DNA of 43,593 bases from contig VGTG01000034.1 in the NCBI GenBank assembly GCA_016874795.1, positions 1 to 43,593 on the forward strand, given 5' to 3'. Position numbers and translations under genes: made by a program. The notes beneath the pieces are model-generated. The model saw only the letters and a program-made list of their open reading frames with translations, was not told where the DNA came from and ran no database searches. The stretch is from Deltaproteobacteria bacterium (GTDB taxonomy: Bacteria; Desulfobacterota; Binatia; UBA12015). Shown piece after piece: positions 17,033 through 24,655 of this stretch (the stretch's first letter is position 1; every line of letters starts with the position of its first letter).

Positions 17033-18006
17033 GCTCGAGGCCCGAATCGGGCCAACTCCTTCGCCGGCCCGACGGTCTCCGGGCGACGAGCGTCACGGAG
17101 CTGGTCGGCAAGACTCCGCTTCTGCGGCTCCGCGGCGTCACCAAGGATCTGCCGCCGACGGTGCGCGTCTGGGCGAAGCTCGAGGGCTTCAATCCCGGAG
17201 GCTCCGTCAAGGATCGCCCCGCCCTGCGCATGCTGCAAGAGGGCTTGCGCTCGAACGCGCTCCGCACGGGCAAGACCATCATCGACTCGACGTCGGGAAA
17301 CACGGGCATCGCGCTCGCGATGCTCGGCGCGGCGTTCGGCTTTCCCGTGCACCTCGTCCTGCCGGGGAACGTCAGCGTCGAGCGGCGGAAGATCATCGAG
17401 GCGTACGGCGCGGTCGCGATCGAGAGCGATCCGCTCGAAGGCTCCGACGGCGCGATCCGCCTCTGCCGCGAGATCATCGCACGCGATCCGGATCGCTACT
17501 TCAAGCCGGATCAGTACTGCAATCCGGCGAATCCCCTCGCCCACTACACGACGACGGGACCCGAGATCTGGGAGCAGACGCAGGGCCGCGTCACGCACTT
17601 CATCGCTGGCATCGGCACGAGCGGCACCGTGATGGGCACCGGACGCTTCCTCAAGGAGAAAAATCCGAACGTGCGGATCCTCGCCGCCGAGCCCGACGAC
17701 TCGTTCCACGGGCTCGAGGGTCTGAAGCACATGGCGAGCTCGATCGTTCCCGGCATCTACAAGGAGGGCGAGCTCGACGGAAAGATCCCGATCGGCACCG
17801 AGGACGCGTACGACATGGTCTACCGTCTCGGACGGGAGGAAGGGATTCTCGTCGGCCAGTCCGCCGGCGGCGCGTGCTGGGCGGCGCTGGATCTCGCGAA
17901 GAAGGTCGGCACGGGTGACATCGTCACGATCTTTCCCGACTTCGGCGACAAGTACCTGAGCACGACGCTCTGGCACGGCTGGGAGAGCGCGCCGAAGGCG
18001 TTCTGA
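17029..18006 (+). CDS. cysM: O-phosphoserine/O-acetylserine sulfhydrylase, CysM type, probable CTG start
   Basis: A PLP enzyme that makes cysteine from an activated serine and, in the CysO system, the carrier thiocarboxylate. Features are ELVGKTPLLRL, RVWAKLEGFNPGGSVKDRPA (PLP-binding Lys61), the phosphate-loop-side STSGNTGIALAM, GIGTSGTVMGTGRF and VGQSAGGACWAA. WAKLE-N-P-GS-KDRPA closely resembles M. tuberculosis CysM. The first ATG/GTG/TTG in frame (GTG 17161) would cut off the conserved N-terminus, whereas CTG at 17029 overlaps the carrier stop (CTGA), has GGGGGAA six bases upstream and gives 325 residues, the usual family length. Next to a CysO-like carrier, CysM function is more likely than free-sulfide CysK. 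Confidence 0.88.
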   Translation: MSSRPESGQLLRRPDGLRATSVTELVGKTPLLRLRGVTKDLPPTVRVWAKLEGFNPGGSVKDRPALRMLQEGLRSNALRTGKTIIDSTSGNTGIALAMLGAAFGFPVHLVLPGNVSVERRKIIEAYGAVAIESDPLEGSDGAIRLCREIIARDPDRYFKPDQYCNPANPLAHYTTTGPEIWEQTQGRVTHFIAGIGTSGTVMGTGRFLKEKNPNVRILAAEPDDSFHGLEGLKHMASSIVPGIYKEGELDGKIPIGTEDAYDMVYRLGREEGILVGQSAGGACWAALDLAKKVGTGDIVTIFPDFGDKYLSTTLWHGWESAPKAF

Positions 18007-18013
18007 GGGCGCC

Positions 18014-18682
18014 GTGTCGCTCCGCGACGAGCAGATCGACCTCTATAGCCGGCAGATCATCTTGCGGGAGCTCGGCGGGGTTGGACAACGGCGGCTCCTG
18101 GAAGCACGCTGTCTCCTGGTAGGGGCCGGTAGCGCGATCGAGTTCGCGGCGAGCTACCTCGCGGGCGCAGGGATCGGCCGGCTCGATCGCCTCGCGACGG
18201 AGAGATCTCGAACGGCCCTCGCTCCACTCGCCGACAGGAATCCGGACGTCGAGCTGCGAATGCTCGAGCCGGGCTCGGCCATCGACCTCGGCGCGTACGA
18301 TGCGGCCGTGCTCGATCTTGGTGCCGTGACGAGCTCTCGGATCGGCGGCGGTCGGGCCACGATCGGGGAAGTCGGGATCGGCGCTTCGTCAGACGGCGCG
18401 CGCGAGATCCTCGTCGTCCCCGCGGCGGCGGACGCGTGCGTCGCCTGCGCCGCGCCCGCACCGGACGGTCGCCCTGTCACTCCCGATGCGGTCCTCGATG
18501 CCTTCGCAGGCGCGATGTCGGCGCTCGTCGTCCTTCGCTGGCTCGCCGGCATCGACGCCGACCGAGCCGTGCGTCGACTCGTCCTCGGTTCGGACTCTCC
18601 GACGTGGCGCGACGAGCCCGTCGGCGCGCGCTCGCCGTGCACGCGTCCTTGCCGCAGCGGCACCCAGCCGTTAGGCTCGTAG
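18014..18682 (+). CDS. Degenerate E1-like protein (arginine-finger helix kept, ATP site lost)
   Basis: A 222-residue protein whose N-terminus, DEQIDLYSRQIILRELGGVG, is that of MoeB/ThiF and includes Arg13, the counterpart of the trans-acting Arg14 of MoeB. The Rossmann loop is degraded to GAGSAIEFAA, and the Asp-x-Asp, SNLxRQ and catalytic Cys motifs are missing. Zinc-ligand pairs remain: Cys142/Cys145 (CVAC) and Cys209/Cys213 (CTRPC). It should not adenylate by itself; a structural and regulatory partner of the first E1-like protein is the best inference. GTG start with GAGGG just upstream, 7 bases after cysM. Confidence 0.75.
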   Translation: MSLRDEQIDLYSRQIILRELGGVGQRRLLEARCLLVGAGSAIEFAASYLAGAGIGRLDRLATERSRTALAPLADRNPDVELRMLEPGSAIDLGAYDAAVLDLGAVTSSRIGGGRATIGEVGIGASSDGAREILVVPAAADACVACAAPAPDGRPVTPDAVLDAFAGAMSALVVLRWLAGIDADRAVRRLVLGSDSPTWRDEPVGARSPCTRPCRSGTQPLGS

Positions 18683-18695
18683 GGTTTTCTCCCGC

Positions 18696-18720
18696 GCGTC
18701 GTTCTTCGCAGAACCGACGC
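18696..18720 (+). promoter_or_regulatory. Leader hairpin upstream of sat
   Basis: The arms GCGTCGTTCT and AGAACCGACGC pair with one bulged base around a 4-base loop, ending 22 bases before the sat start codon and just upstream of its GAAGGA ribosome site. It may terminate the cysM-side transcript, attenuate sat, or protect its mRNA end. No known riboswitch pattern is recognised. Confidence 0.35.
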
Positions 18721-18742
18721 AAACCTCGAAGGAATCCCCCCG

Positions 18743-20002
18743 ATGGCAGATCTGATCGCGCCGCACGGCGGCCTCACCGAACCTCTTTCCCGTACCGTCC
18801 CGCCGGAGCGCGAGAGCGCGTTCCGCAGCGAAGCGGCGAAGCTTCGCAAGGTCCCCGTCTCCGACGCGGACCTCTCGACGGTCTACCGCTTCGGCGACGG
18901 CGCGCTCTCTCCGCTCACCGGCCCGATGAGCTCGGCGACGTACAATCGGGTTCTCGACGAGGGCTGCATCGAGCACGGCGGCAAGCGCTGGGCGTGGACG
19001 ATCCCGCTCTCTCTGCCGGTGACGAAGGAGCTCGCCGACGGATTGAAGAAGGGAGAGCGCGTCGCGCTGACGAGCTCCCGCGACGAGGTCGTCGCGGTGC
19101 TCGAGATCGACGACGTCTTCGCGTGGGACAAGCCGCGCTACCTGAAGTCCGTCTACGGCACCGAGCGGACCGATCATCCGGGCGCCGACATGGTGCTGAA
19201 GGGCGACGCGGACAAGACGCACCTGATCGGCGGCACGATCGAGGTTCTGCCGCAGCCGAAGAACGCTTCGTTCGGCAAGTACGTCAAGACGCCGCGCGAG
19301 GTGCGCGCGCTCCTGCGCGACAAGGGCTGGAAGCGCGTCGTCGCGTTCCAGACGCGCAACCCGCTTCACCGCGCACACGAGTACGCGCTCGTCTACGGGC
19401 TCGAGACGCTGATCCGCGCGGGACACGACGCGGGCGCGTGCCTGAACCCGCTCGTCGGCGAGACGAAGGGCGACGACGTGCGCGCCGACGTCCGGATGCG
19501 CACGTACGAGGCGCTGATCGAGTCGCGCGGCATCGGCGACGGCGACAGCGACGCCACGCTCTGGGGCCCGCGCAAGGAGTCCGTGCCCGATCGCGTCATC
19601 CTGCTCGGGCTCGACATCAAGATGTTCTACGGCGGACCGAAGGAGGCGGTGATGCACGCCATCTACCGCCAGAACTTCGGCTTCACCGACATCGTCATCG
19701 GCCGCAAGCACGCCGATGCGCCCTACGCCGACGGTAGCGCGATCTGGGGCGACTTCGACGCGCAGGAGATCTTCTCGAACCTCGGCGGCGGCCTTTCGAT
19801 CCAGCCGCTGAAGGTCGGCTTCGCCGCGTTCTACGACTCGATGGGCCGCGTCGACCTGACCGAGAACCACCCGGACGAGAAGCCGGTGTCGATCTCGGGC
19901 AAGGACGTGCGCGCGGCGCTGACGCAGGGGAAGCCCGTCGACCCGCGCATCATGCGCGAGACGACGTCGCGCATCCTCGGCGAAGCGATGGCCGAGGGCT
20001 GA
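18743..20002 (+). CDS. sat: Sulfate adenylyltransferase (ATP sulfurylase)
   Basis: Sat makes adenosine phosphosulfate from sulfate and ATP, the entry to sulfate assimilation (or, reversed, the exit of sulfur oxidation). The 419-residue protein has PUA-like N-domain motifs ([11 protein letters not shown]) and catalytic [10 protein letters not shown] (203-212), followed by [12 protein letters not shown], the [10 protein letters not shown] segment and [14 protein letters not shown]. It ends without an APS-kinase domain. It follows the CysO/CysM/E1 genes, pairing sulfate activation with cysteine formation. No aprAB, dsr or cysH gene is in the window, so direction is not decided. Confidence 0.97.
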   Translation: MADLIAPHGGLTEPLSRTVPPERESAFRSEAAKLRKVPVSDADLSTVYRFGDGALSPLTGPMSSATYNRVLDEGCIEHGGKRWAWTIPLSLPVTKELADGLKKGERVALTSSRDEVVAVLEIDDVFAWDKPRYLKSVYGTERTDHPGADMVLKGDADKTHLIGGTIEVLPQPKNASFGKYVKTPREVRALLRDKGWKRVVAFQTRNPLHRAHEYALVYGLETLIRAGHDAGACLNPLVGETKGDDVRADVRMRTYEALIESRGIGDGDSDATLWGPRKESVPDRVILLGLDIKMFYGGPKEAVMHAIYRQNFGFTDIVIGRKHADAPYADGSAIWGDFDAQEIFSNLGGGLSIQPLKVGFAAFYDSMGRVDLTENHPDEKPVSISGKDVRAALTQGKPVDPRIMRETTSRILGEAMAEG

Positions 20003-20041
20003 TAGACCTGCGCAGGATGACGCAGCCGCAGCGTGCGCCGC

Positions 20042-20080
20042 GGGTCGCGCGGCGCGACCCCTTCGACGCCGCTTTCGGCG
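20042..20080 (+). terminator. Tandem hairpins after sat
   Basis: A perfect 8-bp stem GGGTCGCG / CGCGACCC (20042-20060, loop CGG) is followed by CGCCG / CGGCG (20067-20080, loop CTTT). No T-run, but this is the expected place for a terminator, 40 bases past sat and just before repeat copy B. Confidence 0.55.
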
Positions 20081-20090
20081 CGGCGACTAG

Positions 20091-20276
20091 CTAGCCTGCG
20101 TTTCTCACCAGATCCCTACTGCGGCGGCCGATAGCACGGAATCTTCGCGAGCTTCTCCCTCTGGGCTCCTCGACGTACTGTTCGAGTACGCCTGCGTCGC
20201 CCTCCGGTCCGAGGCTCGCGAATCTTCCGCACTCTCGACCGCCTCGCGACGTGATCTGGTGAGAAATGCAGGCTAG
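20091..20276 (+). repeat. Inverted-repeat element copy B (MITE-like), complete
   Basis: A 186-base element. Its ends are inverted repeats of 24 bases matching at 23: the left end reads CTAGCCTGCGTTTCTCACC and the right end is the complement with A for G. Inside are further inverted pairs, TCGCGAGC / GCTCGCGA and the small hairpin CGTACT-GTTCG-AGTACG, so the whole folds into a hairpin-rich structure. CTAG borders both ends (a third CTAG abuts the left), consistent with a CTAG or TA target duplication. There is no coding capacity. Its second copy lies at the left edge of the window in the opposite orientation. Confidence 0.85.
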
Positions 20277-21090
20277 CGTCGGCCTCATGAGCGGATCGGA
20301 CGGCGGAGCCGGCAACGGCAGCAGCAAGGACCTCTTCGACCTGACCGGCCGCGTCGCCGTGGTGACGGGCGGCAGCCGTGGCCTCGGCCGCGAGATGGTG
20401 CTCGCCTTCGCCCGCCACGGCGCGAACGTCGTGATCGCGAGCCGCAAGATCGAGAAGTGCCAGGCTCTCGCGCGCGAGGTCGAGGCGGAGACCGGGCGGC
20501 ACGCGCTCGCCGTCGGCTGCCACGTCGGCGAGTGGGGCCAGTGCGACGCGCTCGTCGACTCCGCCTACGAGGAGTTCGGCAAGGTCGACGTGCTCGTGAA
20601 CAACGCGGGCATGTCGCCGCTCTACGAGACCCTCTCCGGCGTCAGCGAGGAGCTCTACGACAAGGTGCTCGCGGTGAACCTGAAAGGTCCGTTCCGCCTC
20701 TCGTCGCTCGTCGGCGAGCGGATGGCCGCGGGCAACGGCGGCTCGATCATCAACGTGTCGAGCGTCGCGGCCGTGCAGCCGAGCCCGATCGAAATCCCCT
20801 ACGCCGCCGCGAAGGCGGGCTTGAACAACTTGACGCGCGGTCTCGCACGCGTCTTTGCGCCGAAGGTGCGCGTCAACTGCATCATGCCGGGCCCGTTCCT
20901 CACCGACATCAGCAAGGCCTGGGACCTCGAAGGCTTCAAGAAGTCCGCGAAATCGATCATCCCTCTCCAGCGCGGCGGCGAGGCGCACGAGATCGTCGGC
21001 GCGGCGCTCTACCTCGCTTCGGACGCTTCGAGCTACACGACGGGGTCGGTGATCAAGATCGACGGCGGGCTCGGCTTCGCCGCGGGCTGA
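20266..21090 (+). CDS. Short-chain dehydrogenase/reductase
   Basis: An NAD(P)-dependent SDR of about 274 residues with the cofactor motif TGGSRGLG, NNAG, active-site VSSVAAVQPS and PYAAAKAGL (Tyr-x-x-x-Lys), and the C-terminal SYTTGSVIKIDGG typical of classical SDRs. GCHVG in place of the usual CDV/CDL after strand 3 is a small variation. Substrate unknown. Start is uncertain: ATG 20266 lies inside the terminal repeat of element B and has GGTGAG close upstream; ATG 20287 (MSGSDGG) lies just outside but has no visible ribosome site. Either way the element supplies the 5' leader. Confidence 0.9.
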   Translation: MQASVGLMSGSDGGAGNGSSKDLFDLTGRVAVVTGGSRGLGREMVLAFARHGANVVIASRKIEKCQALAREVEAETGRHALAVGCHVGEWGQCDALVDSAYEEFGKVDVLVNNAGMSPLYETLSGVSEELYDKVLAVNLKGPFRLSSLVGERMAAGNGGSIINVSSVAAVQPSPIEIPYAAAKAGLNNLTRGLARVFAPKVRVNCIMPGPFLTDISKAWDLEGFKKSAKSIIPLQRGGEAHEIVGAALYLASDASSYTTGSVIKIDGGLGFAAG

Positions 21091-21178
21091 GCTGCCGACG
21101 CCGTCCCCCGAGCACCAAACGCAGCCCCGTGCACGATCGTTCCCCGTCGTGATCTTCGAATGCCAACGAGCGAGACCG

Positions 21179-22552
21179 ATGCACCGGAATGCTTGGGCAC
21201 TTGCGACGAGAAGGGCTGCGGTGCTCGCAGGTTCGGTGATTCTCATCGTTGCGGCACTTGCCCACAGCTGCGCCTCGACGCAACAGCAGCCGAACGTCGT
21301 CCTGGTCGTCATCGATACCCTGCGAGCCGACCACCTCTCCGTCTACGGATATGAGCGCCGGACATCGCCGAATCTCGACCACTTCGCGCGGTCGGCGATG
21401 CGCTACACCCGTGTCTTCTCGACGGCCCCGTGGACGCTGCCCGCTCACGCATCCCTCTTTACGGGCAAGTTTCCATTCGAGCATGGCGCCCACGAGGTTC
21501 CCTCCCCTCCCGATGCGCCGGACAACGCAGCTCCACTCGACCGAAGCGAGTGGACTCTTGCTGAAGAGCTGCGCGAGCGTGGATATTCCACGGCCGACAT
21601 CAGCGCGAACGCAGGCTATCTCGACCGCCACTACGGGCTCGATCAAGGGTTCGCGACGTACGACGTCGAGCATCTTCCGGGCGAACAGATCAATCGGAGG
21701 GTGAACGATTGGCTCGCGAAGACTCCCGCCCGCCCGGTCTTCCTCTACGTCAACTTCATGGAGACGCATCGGCCCTACGACACGAAGGTTCGCTCCCCCC
21801 AAAGCTGGCCGAACCACGCGGAGGCCGATCCTCACGAGCTTCTCGACCGACTCTATCGAGACGTGATGGGGGGTTCGGGCCCGGCGAACCCGCACCTTCG
21901 ACAGAAAGTCGTCGACCAATACGACACCGGGGTACGAAACGCCGATCTCGCATTCGGGGAGCTGTTGAAAGTCCTCCGTTCGCACGGCCTCGAGGAGGAC
22001 ACCATCATCGTCGTGACCTCGGATCACGGCGAGTATTTCGGTGAGCACCGCCTGGTAGAGCACTCGAAGGACGTCTATCAGAGTGCGCTCCACGTGCCGT
22101 TGATCATGCGAACCCCGAACCAAACGCGCGAAGGAGTGAGCGACAGCACGCTGTCGAGCGTGAACGTGCCCGGCCTCATCCTCGCGGCAATCGGCGGAGC
22201 GCAGGTCGGCGATACGACATACCTCAGCCGGCAGCCGGGCCGTCATCCGATCATCAGCGAGAACTACTTGAGTCGGGTCAAAGATCTTCGCCATCCCATC
22301 TGGGGCGACCGTTTCCAGAGGATCCGGACCGCGATCTTCGACGAGAACTACAAGCTCATTCTCTCCTCGGATGGGCAGCACGAGCTATTCCGCTTGCCAG
22401 ACGATCCCGACGAGACGAAGAATCTCTTCCGCAGCCACGAACGGGCGGCAGAGCGTTTGACGAGAGAGCTTCATGCCTTCATGGGAGCGACTCGTCGGCA
22501 GGTCGCCGATCCTTACGGAGACGCCCGCCGTGGGATGGGCGCGCCCCGATGA
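21179..22552 (+). CDS. Sulfatase-fold lipoprotein with Thr at the catalytic position
   Basis: A 457-residue alkaline-phosphatase-superfamily hydrolase or transferase. A signal peptide ends at lipobox-like ALAHSC (Cys31). Metal site DTLRAD begins at Asp46 and the second is TSDHGEYFGEH. The nucleophile segment is APWTLPAHASLFTG, with Thr86 where formylglycine sulfatases have Cys or Ser, so it should not depend on maturase and may act on phosphate esters or as a phosphotransferase. ATG 21179 is preferred over GTG 21149 because it starts a clean signal peptide. It differs in this respect from the CxPSR sulfatase at 124-1791. Stands alone after the SDR. Confidence 0.85.
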   Translation: MHRNAWALATRRAAVLAGSVILIVAALAHSCASTQQQPNVVLVVIDTLRADHLSVYGYERRTSPNLDHFARSAMRYTRVFSTAPWTLPAHASLFTGKFPFEHGAHEVPSPPDAPDNAAPLDRSEWTLAEELRERGYSTADISANAGYLDRHYGLDQGFATYDVEHLPGEQINRRVNDWLAKTPARPVFLYVNFMETHRPYDTKVRSPQSWPNHAEADPHELLDRLYRDVMGGSGPANPHLRQKVVDQYDTGVRNADLAFGELLKVLRSHGLEEDTIIVVTSDHGEYFGEHRLVEHSKDVYQSALHVPLIMRTPNQTREGVSDSTLSSVNVPGLILAAIGGAQVGDTTYLSRQPGRHPIISENYLSRVKDLRHPIWGDRFQRIRTAIFDENYKLILSSDGQHELFRLPDDPDETKNLFRSHERAAERLTRELHAFMGATRRQVADPYGDARRGMGAPR

Positions 22553-22612
22553 CGACGGACGTTGGCGACTGCTCCGCAAGCGGATGTCCCGGTTCCCGCT
22601 CGGAGCAGCCCC

Positions 22613-23680
22613 TCACGGCGAAGGCAGGAGCGCGCATCGCGGGTCGACGTTGCAGTCGACGAGCCGAACCACTTCTGCGTCGGGCGGGTTCGTTTCGAGG
22701 AACCTCCCGATCCCCCGGGCATAGTACTTGCGCTCGAATGCGCCGGGCGAGAGCGGTGAGAAGTCGTACGTGACGACGCAGTCGCCCGCGCTGCAGAAGA
22801 GCTCGGCCAGCTCCGGTGGAACGAGCTCGTCGAGCTCCGGATCGACGCCGTACCGGTAGGTCGTCGACAGGATCCGGATCACGTCTTCCGCGTTGCCGGC
22901 GGAAAACTCCTGGCGGTGCACCTCACCCGGCGCGGGCGCGATCGGGAAGAGAATTCCGGGCTTGTCACCGTCCCGACCCGCCTTGAACGATCCATCGATG
23001 CGGATCAGCTCCGGCAGCGCGGGGACATCGCCGGCGAACGTCTCGAAGTCCTTCACCTCTTCGCCGCAGTAGAGCACGTCGCCGCTCCTCGCGTGCGCGA
23101 ACCAGTCGTCCGTGTCCTCGATCACCTCGCCGGCGACCTCGACACGGTCGTTGACGACGATGCAGGTCACCCCCTCGACGAGCTTCGTTTCATCCAAAAC
23201 CTCGATGACGATACGCTCTTCTCCGCCGGCGAATTCCCAATGGTGACCCGGCGCGAGCGGGAAGAACGGGTTCGGCGTCGTGAGGTCGGTGAAGTCGTCG
23301 TCGAAGTCGGCCGGGTCGAAGCCCGGGTCGTAGCGCGCTTCCCCGATCTCGCCGCAGAGGTCGCGGCGTGCAGCGTACTGCTCACGGCAGAGCGCCCGAG
23401 CCTCGACGCGCGCGGCCTCCGCTTCGTCGACGCACTCATTGCGCTCCTCGTCGTCGGAGACGTTGATGCAGACGGCCTTCGCCGTGAGGAAGTCTTCTCG
23501 CACCTCGAAGCGGCATGCGTCCAGCTGTGCAGCAGCGGTAGCCGAGCAGAAGCGCCCCTCGACGATCGCAGGAACCACTCCGGGAGCGAAGCCGACCGCG
23601 GCAGCGAGCGAACGTGTCGCCCAGCCCCTCACGTGTCCCCGGCAGCTCCGTCGAGTCGCGCCGTCCGGTGAATGTTGCAT
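22613..23680 (-). CDS. Secreted Cys-rich protein of unknown function
   Basis: I do not recognise a named family. The 355-residue product starts with an Arg-rich n-region and a hydrophobic stretch (AAAVGFAPGVVPAIV) that reads as a signal peptide. The segment at about 45-110 is alpha-helical with spaced cysteines (DACRFEVRED, AVCINV, NECVDEAEAA, ALCREQYAARRDLC), likely disulfide-linked. The C-terminal half, rich in beta-type sequence (HHWEFAGGEERIVIEVLD, GDVLYCGEEVKDFE), resembles uncharacterised extracellular domains. GGGGGGA eight bases before ATG 23680 is a strong ribosome site. Divergent from the DUF6502 gene across a region with a perfect palindrome. Confidence 0.75.
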   Translation of the reverse strand: MQHSPDGATRRSCRGHVRGWATRSLAAAVGFAPGVVPAIVEGRFCSATAAAQLDACRFEVREDFLTAKAVCINVSDDEERNECVDEAEAARVEARALCREQYAARRDLCGEIGEARYDPGFDPADFDDDFTDLTTPNPFFPLAPGHHWEFAGGEERIVIEVLDETKLVEGVTCIVVNDRVEVAGEVIEDTDDWFAHARSGDVLYCGEEVKDFETFAGDVPALPELIRIDGSFKAGRDGDKPGILFPIAPAPGEVHRQEFSAGNAEDVIRILSTTYRYGVDPELDELVPPELAELFCSAGDCVVTYDFSPLSPGAFERKYYARGIGRFLETNPPDAEVVRLVDCNVDPRCALLPSP

Positions 23681-23698
23681 CTCGTCCCCCCGATCTAT

Positions 23699-23718
23699 TT
23701 TGGCAAATATTTGCCAAA
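23699..23718. promoter_or_regulatory. Perfect 20-bp palindrome, candidate operator
   Basis: TTTGGCAAATATTTGCCAAA is a perfect inverted repeat of 20 bases and AT-rich in a GC-rich genome. It lies 19 bases upstream of the start codon of the leftward Cys-rich gene and 86 bases before the rightward DUF6502 gene, where a regulator could act on both. The downstream DUF6502 protein, which has an N-terminal helical part that looks DNA-binding, is the nearest candidate binder. Confidence 0.65.
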
Positions 23719-23803
23719 GACTAGATTCTGGGATCGAAATGCCAGATCATGGTAGCCGGGTCAACGTGAAAAACGACCTCGATCTCCCGCGGAGGCCCCG
23801 TCC

Positions 23804-24655
23804 ATGAGCGATTCGTCCGGACAGGCGAACCGTCGGGCCCTCGCGGCCGCGCTCGATCGGATCTTCCGCGCTCTGGCGAGGCTCTGCCTGCGGCACGGAC
23901 TCTCCTATGAAGCGACCGCCGAGATCGCGAAGCGCGCCTTTGTCGACACGGCGAGGCGCGAGTTCCGGATTCCGGGCCGCAAGCAGTCGGCCTCGCGAAT
24001 CGCGCTTCTCACCGGGCTCCACCGGAAGGACGTCGGCCGGATGATGAAGGCCGAGCAGCCGGCGGACCCGGTCGCCGAAGCGCGCGTCGCCTACGCCGCT
24101 CGCGTGATCGGCGGCTGGCGGCGGGACGAGACGTTTGCGGACCCGCGCGGCGGACCCGCGGCACTGCCCTTCGAAGGCGGCGCGTCGAGCTTCGTCGATC
24201 TCGTGAAGCGCCACGGTGGCCGCGACGTCCCGGGTCGAGCGGTGCTCGACGAGCTGACGCGCGTCGGCGCGGTATCCCGGCTTCGCGACGGCCGGATCAA
24301 GCTCGTCGCGCGCGCCTACGTACCTGCCGCTGCCTCGGTCGAGAGCCTGGCCATCCTCGGCAGCGACGTCGCCGATCTCATCGCGGCCATCGACCACAAC
24401 CTCTCGAGTGGTCCGGATGCGGGATTCTTCCAGCGCCGCGTCTCCTACGACGACATTCCTGCCGAGGCGGTCGACGAGCTTCACGCGCGCGTCCGGCGCG
24501 AGGGTCATTCCCTGCTCGAGCGGCTCGATCGCGTTTTCGCACGGCACGATCGCGACTCGAATCCGAAGTCGCAGGGAACCGGACGCAAGCGGGTCATGAC
24601 CGGCGTGTACTTCTTCGTCGAAGACGTCGAGCCGGACGAGGAGAAGAAACCGTGA
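23804..24655 (+). CDS. DUF6502 family protein, possible regulator
   Basis: A 283-residue soluble protein. The first 70 residues carry ARLCLRHGLSYEATAEIAKRAF, then SRIALLTGLHRKDVGRMM, a helix-turn-helix-like spacing that fits DUF6502 as I know it. The middle (GAVSRLRDGRIKLVARAY) looks like a winged part and the tail is acidic (YFFVEDVEPDEEKK). In other genomes DUF6502 is commonly next to a DUF5666 gene, as here. The stop overlaps the next start (GTGA), so the pair is coupled. ATG 23804 follows the palindrome at 23699-23718. Regulatory function is inferred. Confidence 0.75.
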   Translation: MSDSSGQANRRALAAALDRIFRALARLCLRHGLSYEATAEIAKRAFVDTARREFRIPGRKQSASRIALLTGLHRKDVGRMMKAEQPADPVAEARVAYAARVIGGWRRDETFADPRGGPAALPFEGGASSFVDLVKRHGGRDVPGRAVLDELTRVGAVSRLRDGRIKLVARAYVPAAASVESLAILGSDVADLIAAIDHNLSSGPDAGFFQRRVSYDDIPAEAVDELHARVRREGHSLLERLDRVFARHDRDSNPKSQGTGRKRVMTGVYFFVEDVEPDEEKKP

